Origin: Gracilaria vermiculophylla
Taxonomy: Eukaryota > Rhodophyta > Florideophyceae > Gracilariales > Gracilariaceae
Assembly (NCBI GenBank): GCA_019155205.2
Contig: JAHNZQ020000004.1
Location: 4,435,674-4,456,071 of the forward strand
DNA length: 20,398 nucleotides
Reading direction: 5' to 3'
The notes beneath the pieces were generated by a model. It saw nothing but the letters and a program-made list of their open reading frames with translations, made no database searches and had not been told where the DNA came from. Below are positions 19,553 to 20,398 of the stretch, one piece after another (position 1 is the first letter of the stretch; each line of letters opens with the position of its first letter). The position numbers were made by a program, and so were the translations under genes.

Positions 19553-20398
19553 ATGTCTTCTCCAACTCCGGCACCTACGTCTCCATCAAATCCTGAGGTG
19601 TATCACACCTCGACCGGTGCACCATTTCGCCAAAGGAAGCAATTCGAAAATTGTGCCACGCGGGTCTTCGTTCCGTTCCAAGACAGGCGCGTAAGTCTCC
19701 CGTGCCCCGTGGAGAACTACATCCACCACTTCGGACGGTACCTCCAATCGATGCGATTCCGCGCTGTACCGGAGGTTGCTTGGAACGACCAGAAGCAAAA
19801 GCGGGTGGACGCCTATCGCGCTGACTGGGTCCACACTCCGGTGCACGGTGACAACGCTCCAACCACGGCGGGACACTGCGATACTTCATATCTCAGGTGC
19901 GCGGAGGAACACGAGGTTCAGACGCGACTCCAAGTACTCCTTCTCAAGGAGAGTTCGCACCAATGAGCGGAGCGATCTGGAAGCATTACCGATGGACGCT
20001 CGACCCTTGCGGTGTTTCCCTTTGATCCCTCATGCGATATTCTCTACTAGCGTAACCGAAATAGTTACGGGACGCACCTTGCGGATGAGACCCGAGTACG
20101 TACCGCCTTCGGGTACTTTTATCGTTGGCAAAACACGGAATTTTACGACATGCCTTTCGGGCAACCTCCAAAGTACTACCTCATGGTGAAAGACTCTTGG
20201 AGGGACTACTGAGTATGCCCGCAACTCTGCGTGGTGACACCCAATACCTTCGCGTACCACACCTCCGAGGTTCTAGATCCCCATGACTCCCTAGGGCGTT
20301 TCGTCATTTTGATCGCCTCGACGGAGCTCGCAGTCGGCATTATGATGGCGTATCTCCAAGCAGCAGACGAAGGCGCCAAGTCCTTTACTCTGTGCAGC
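19553..20398 (+). pseudogene. Antisense ORF of the Ty3/gypsy family, copy C (5' part)
   Basis: Starting at ATG 19553, this frame runs 282 codons to the right edge with no insertion or deletion, the best-kept copy in the window. It has MSSPTPAPTSPSNPE, then VFVPFQDRRVSLPCPVEN, HLADETRVRTAFGYFY, DMPFGQPPKYYLMVKDSW and STELAVGIMMAYLQAADEG. Three in-frame stops interrupt it: TGA 19964-19966, TAG 20048-20050 and TGA 20210-20212. By comparison with the other copies these are changes of CGA, TGG and TGG, all C-to-T or G-to-A transitions. The protein continues off the window, and its function is unknown. The absence of frameshifts suggests it was kept as a protein until recently. Confidence 0.7.

Larger units (their letters stand above)
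18326..20398 (-). mobile_element. Ty3/gypsy element copy C, 3' end only
   Basis: This is the third member of the family, on the - strand. It shows a complete 3' LTR, a polypurine tract, noncoding sequence and the antisense frame, and runs off the right edge before reaching pol. Its outer LTR end joins the gag of copy F, so it inserted into F. It is closer to copy A than to copy E (about 84% identity with A over a 111-bp coding block, by eye). Confidence 0.85.

Noticed and set aside
1..20398. Classic repeat-induced point mutation as the single cause of decay
   Set aside because: Many stops arose by transversions (for example Tyr to TAA, probably Lys to TAG) or from indels, and GC content is not depressed in the elements.
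1..20398. A large transposon with 2-kb inverted terminal repeats (edges A and C)
   Set aside because: The repeats are the 3' ends of two separate LTR elements with their own LTRs and different insertion sites, not the termini of one unit.

Overview
This is eukaryotic, intergenic-type DNA built almost entirely of decayed LTR retrotransposons nested into one another. No bacterial gene organisation, tRNA, rRNA, CRISPR array or intact cellular gene is visible. The host group cannot be settled from the sequence; a transposon-rich fungus, oomycete or alga would all fit.

Layout. (1) 1-2044: the 3' end of a Ty3/gypsy element in + orientation (copy A), ending in a 480-bp 3' LTR that lies inside the 3' LTR of the next element. 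(2) 2045-11995: a nearly full-length Ty3/gypsy element of about 10 kb in - orientation (copy E). It has a 510-bp 5' LTR at the right, then gag, protease, reverse transcriptase, RNase H, integrase and a C-terminal chromodomain, and a truncated 3' LTR at the left. (3) 11996-13009: AT-rich spacer of uncertain origin. (4) About 13010-18325: the body of a Ty1/copia-type element in - orientation (copy F), ordered gag, protease, integrase, RT/RNase H. Its gag is cut by the next insertion. (5) 18326-20398: the 3' end of a third copy of the Ty3/gypsy family (copy C), - orientation, running off the right edge.

The most interesting point is that all three copies of the Ty3/gypsy family carry an extra reading frame between pol and the 3' LTR, on the strand opposite to gag-pol. 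In copy E it spans 2741-4844 (about 700 codons) and meets pol tail-to-tail with 41 bp between the two stop codons. I do not recognise the protein.

Every long gene here is broken by stops or frameshifts, so nothing in the window looks able to make a full-length protein. LTR orientation was fixed by the purine-rich tract (aggaaagggg-type) next to each 3' LTR and agrees with the direction of gag-pol in copy E. Ages differ: the two LTRs of E are clearly diverged, while the antisense frame of C has no frameshift over 846 bp.
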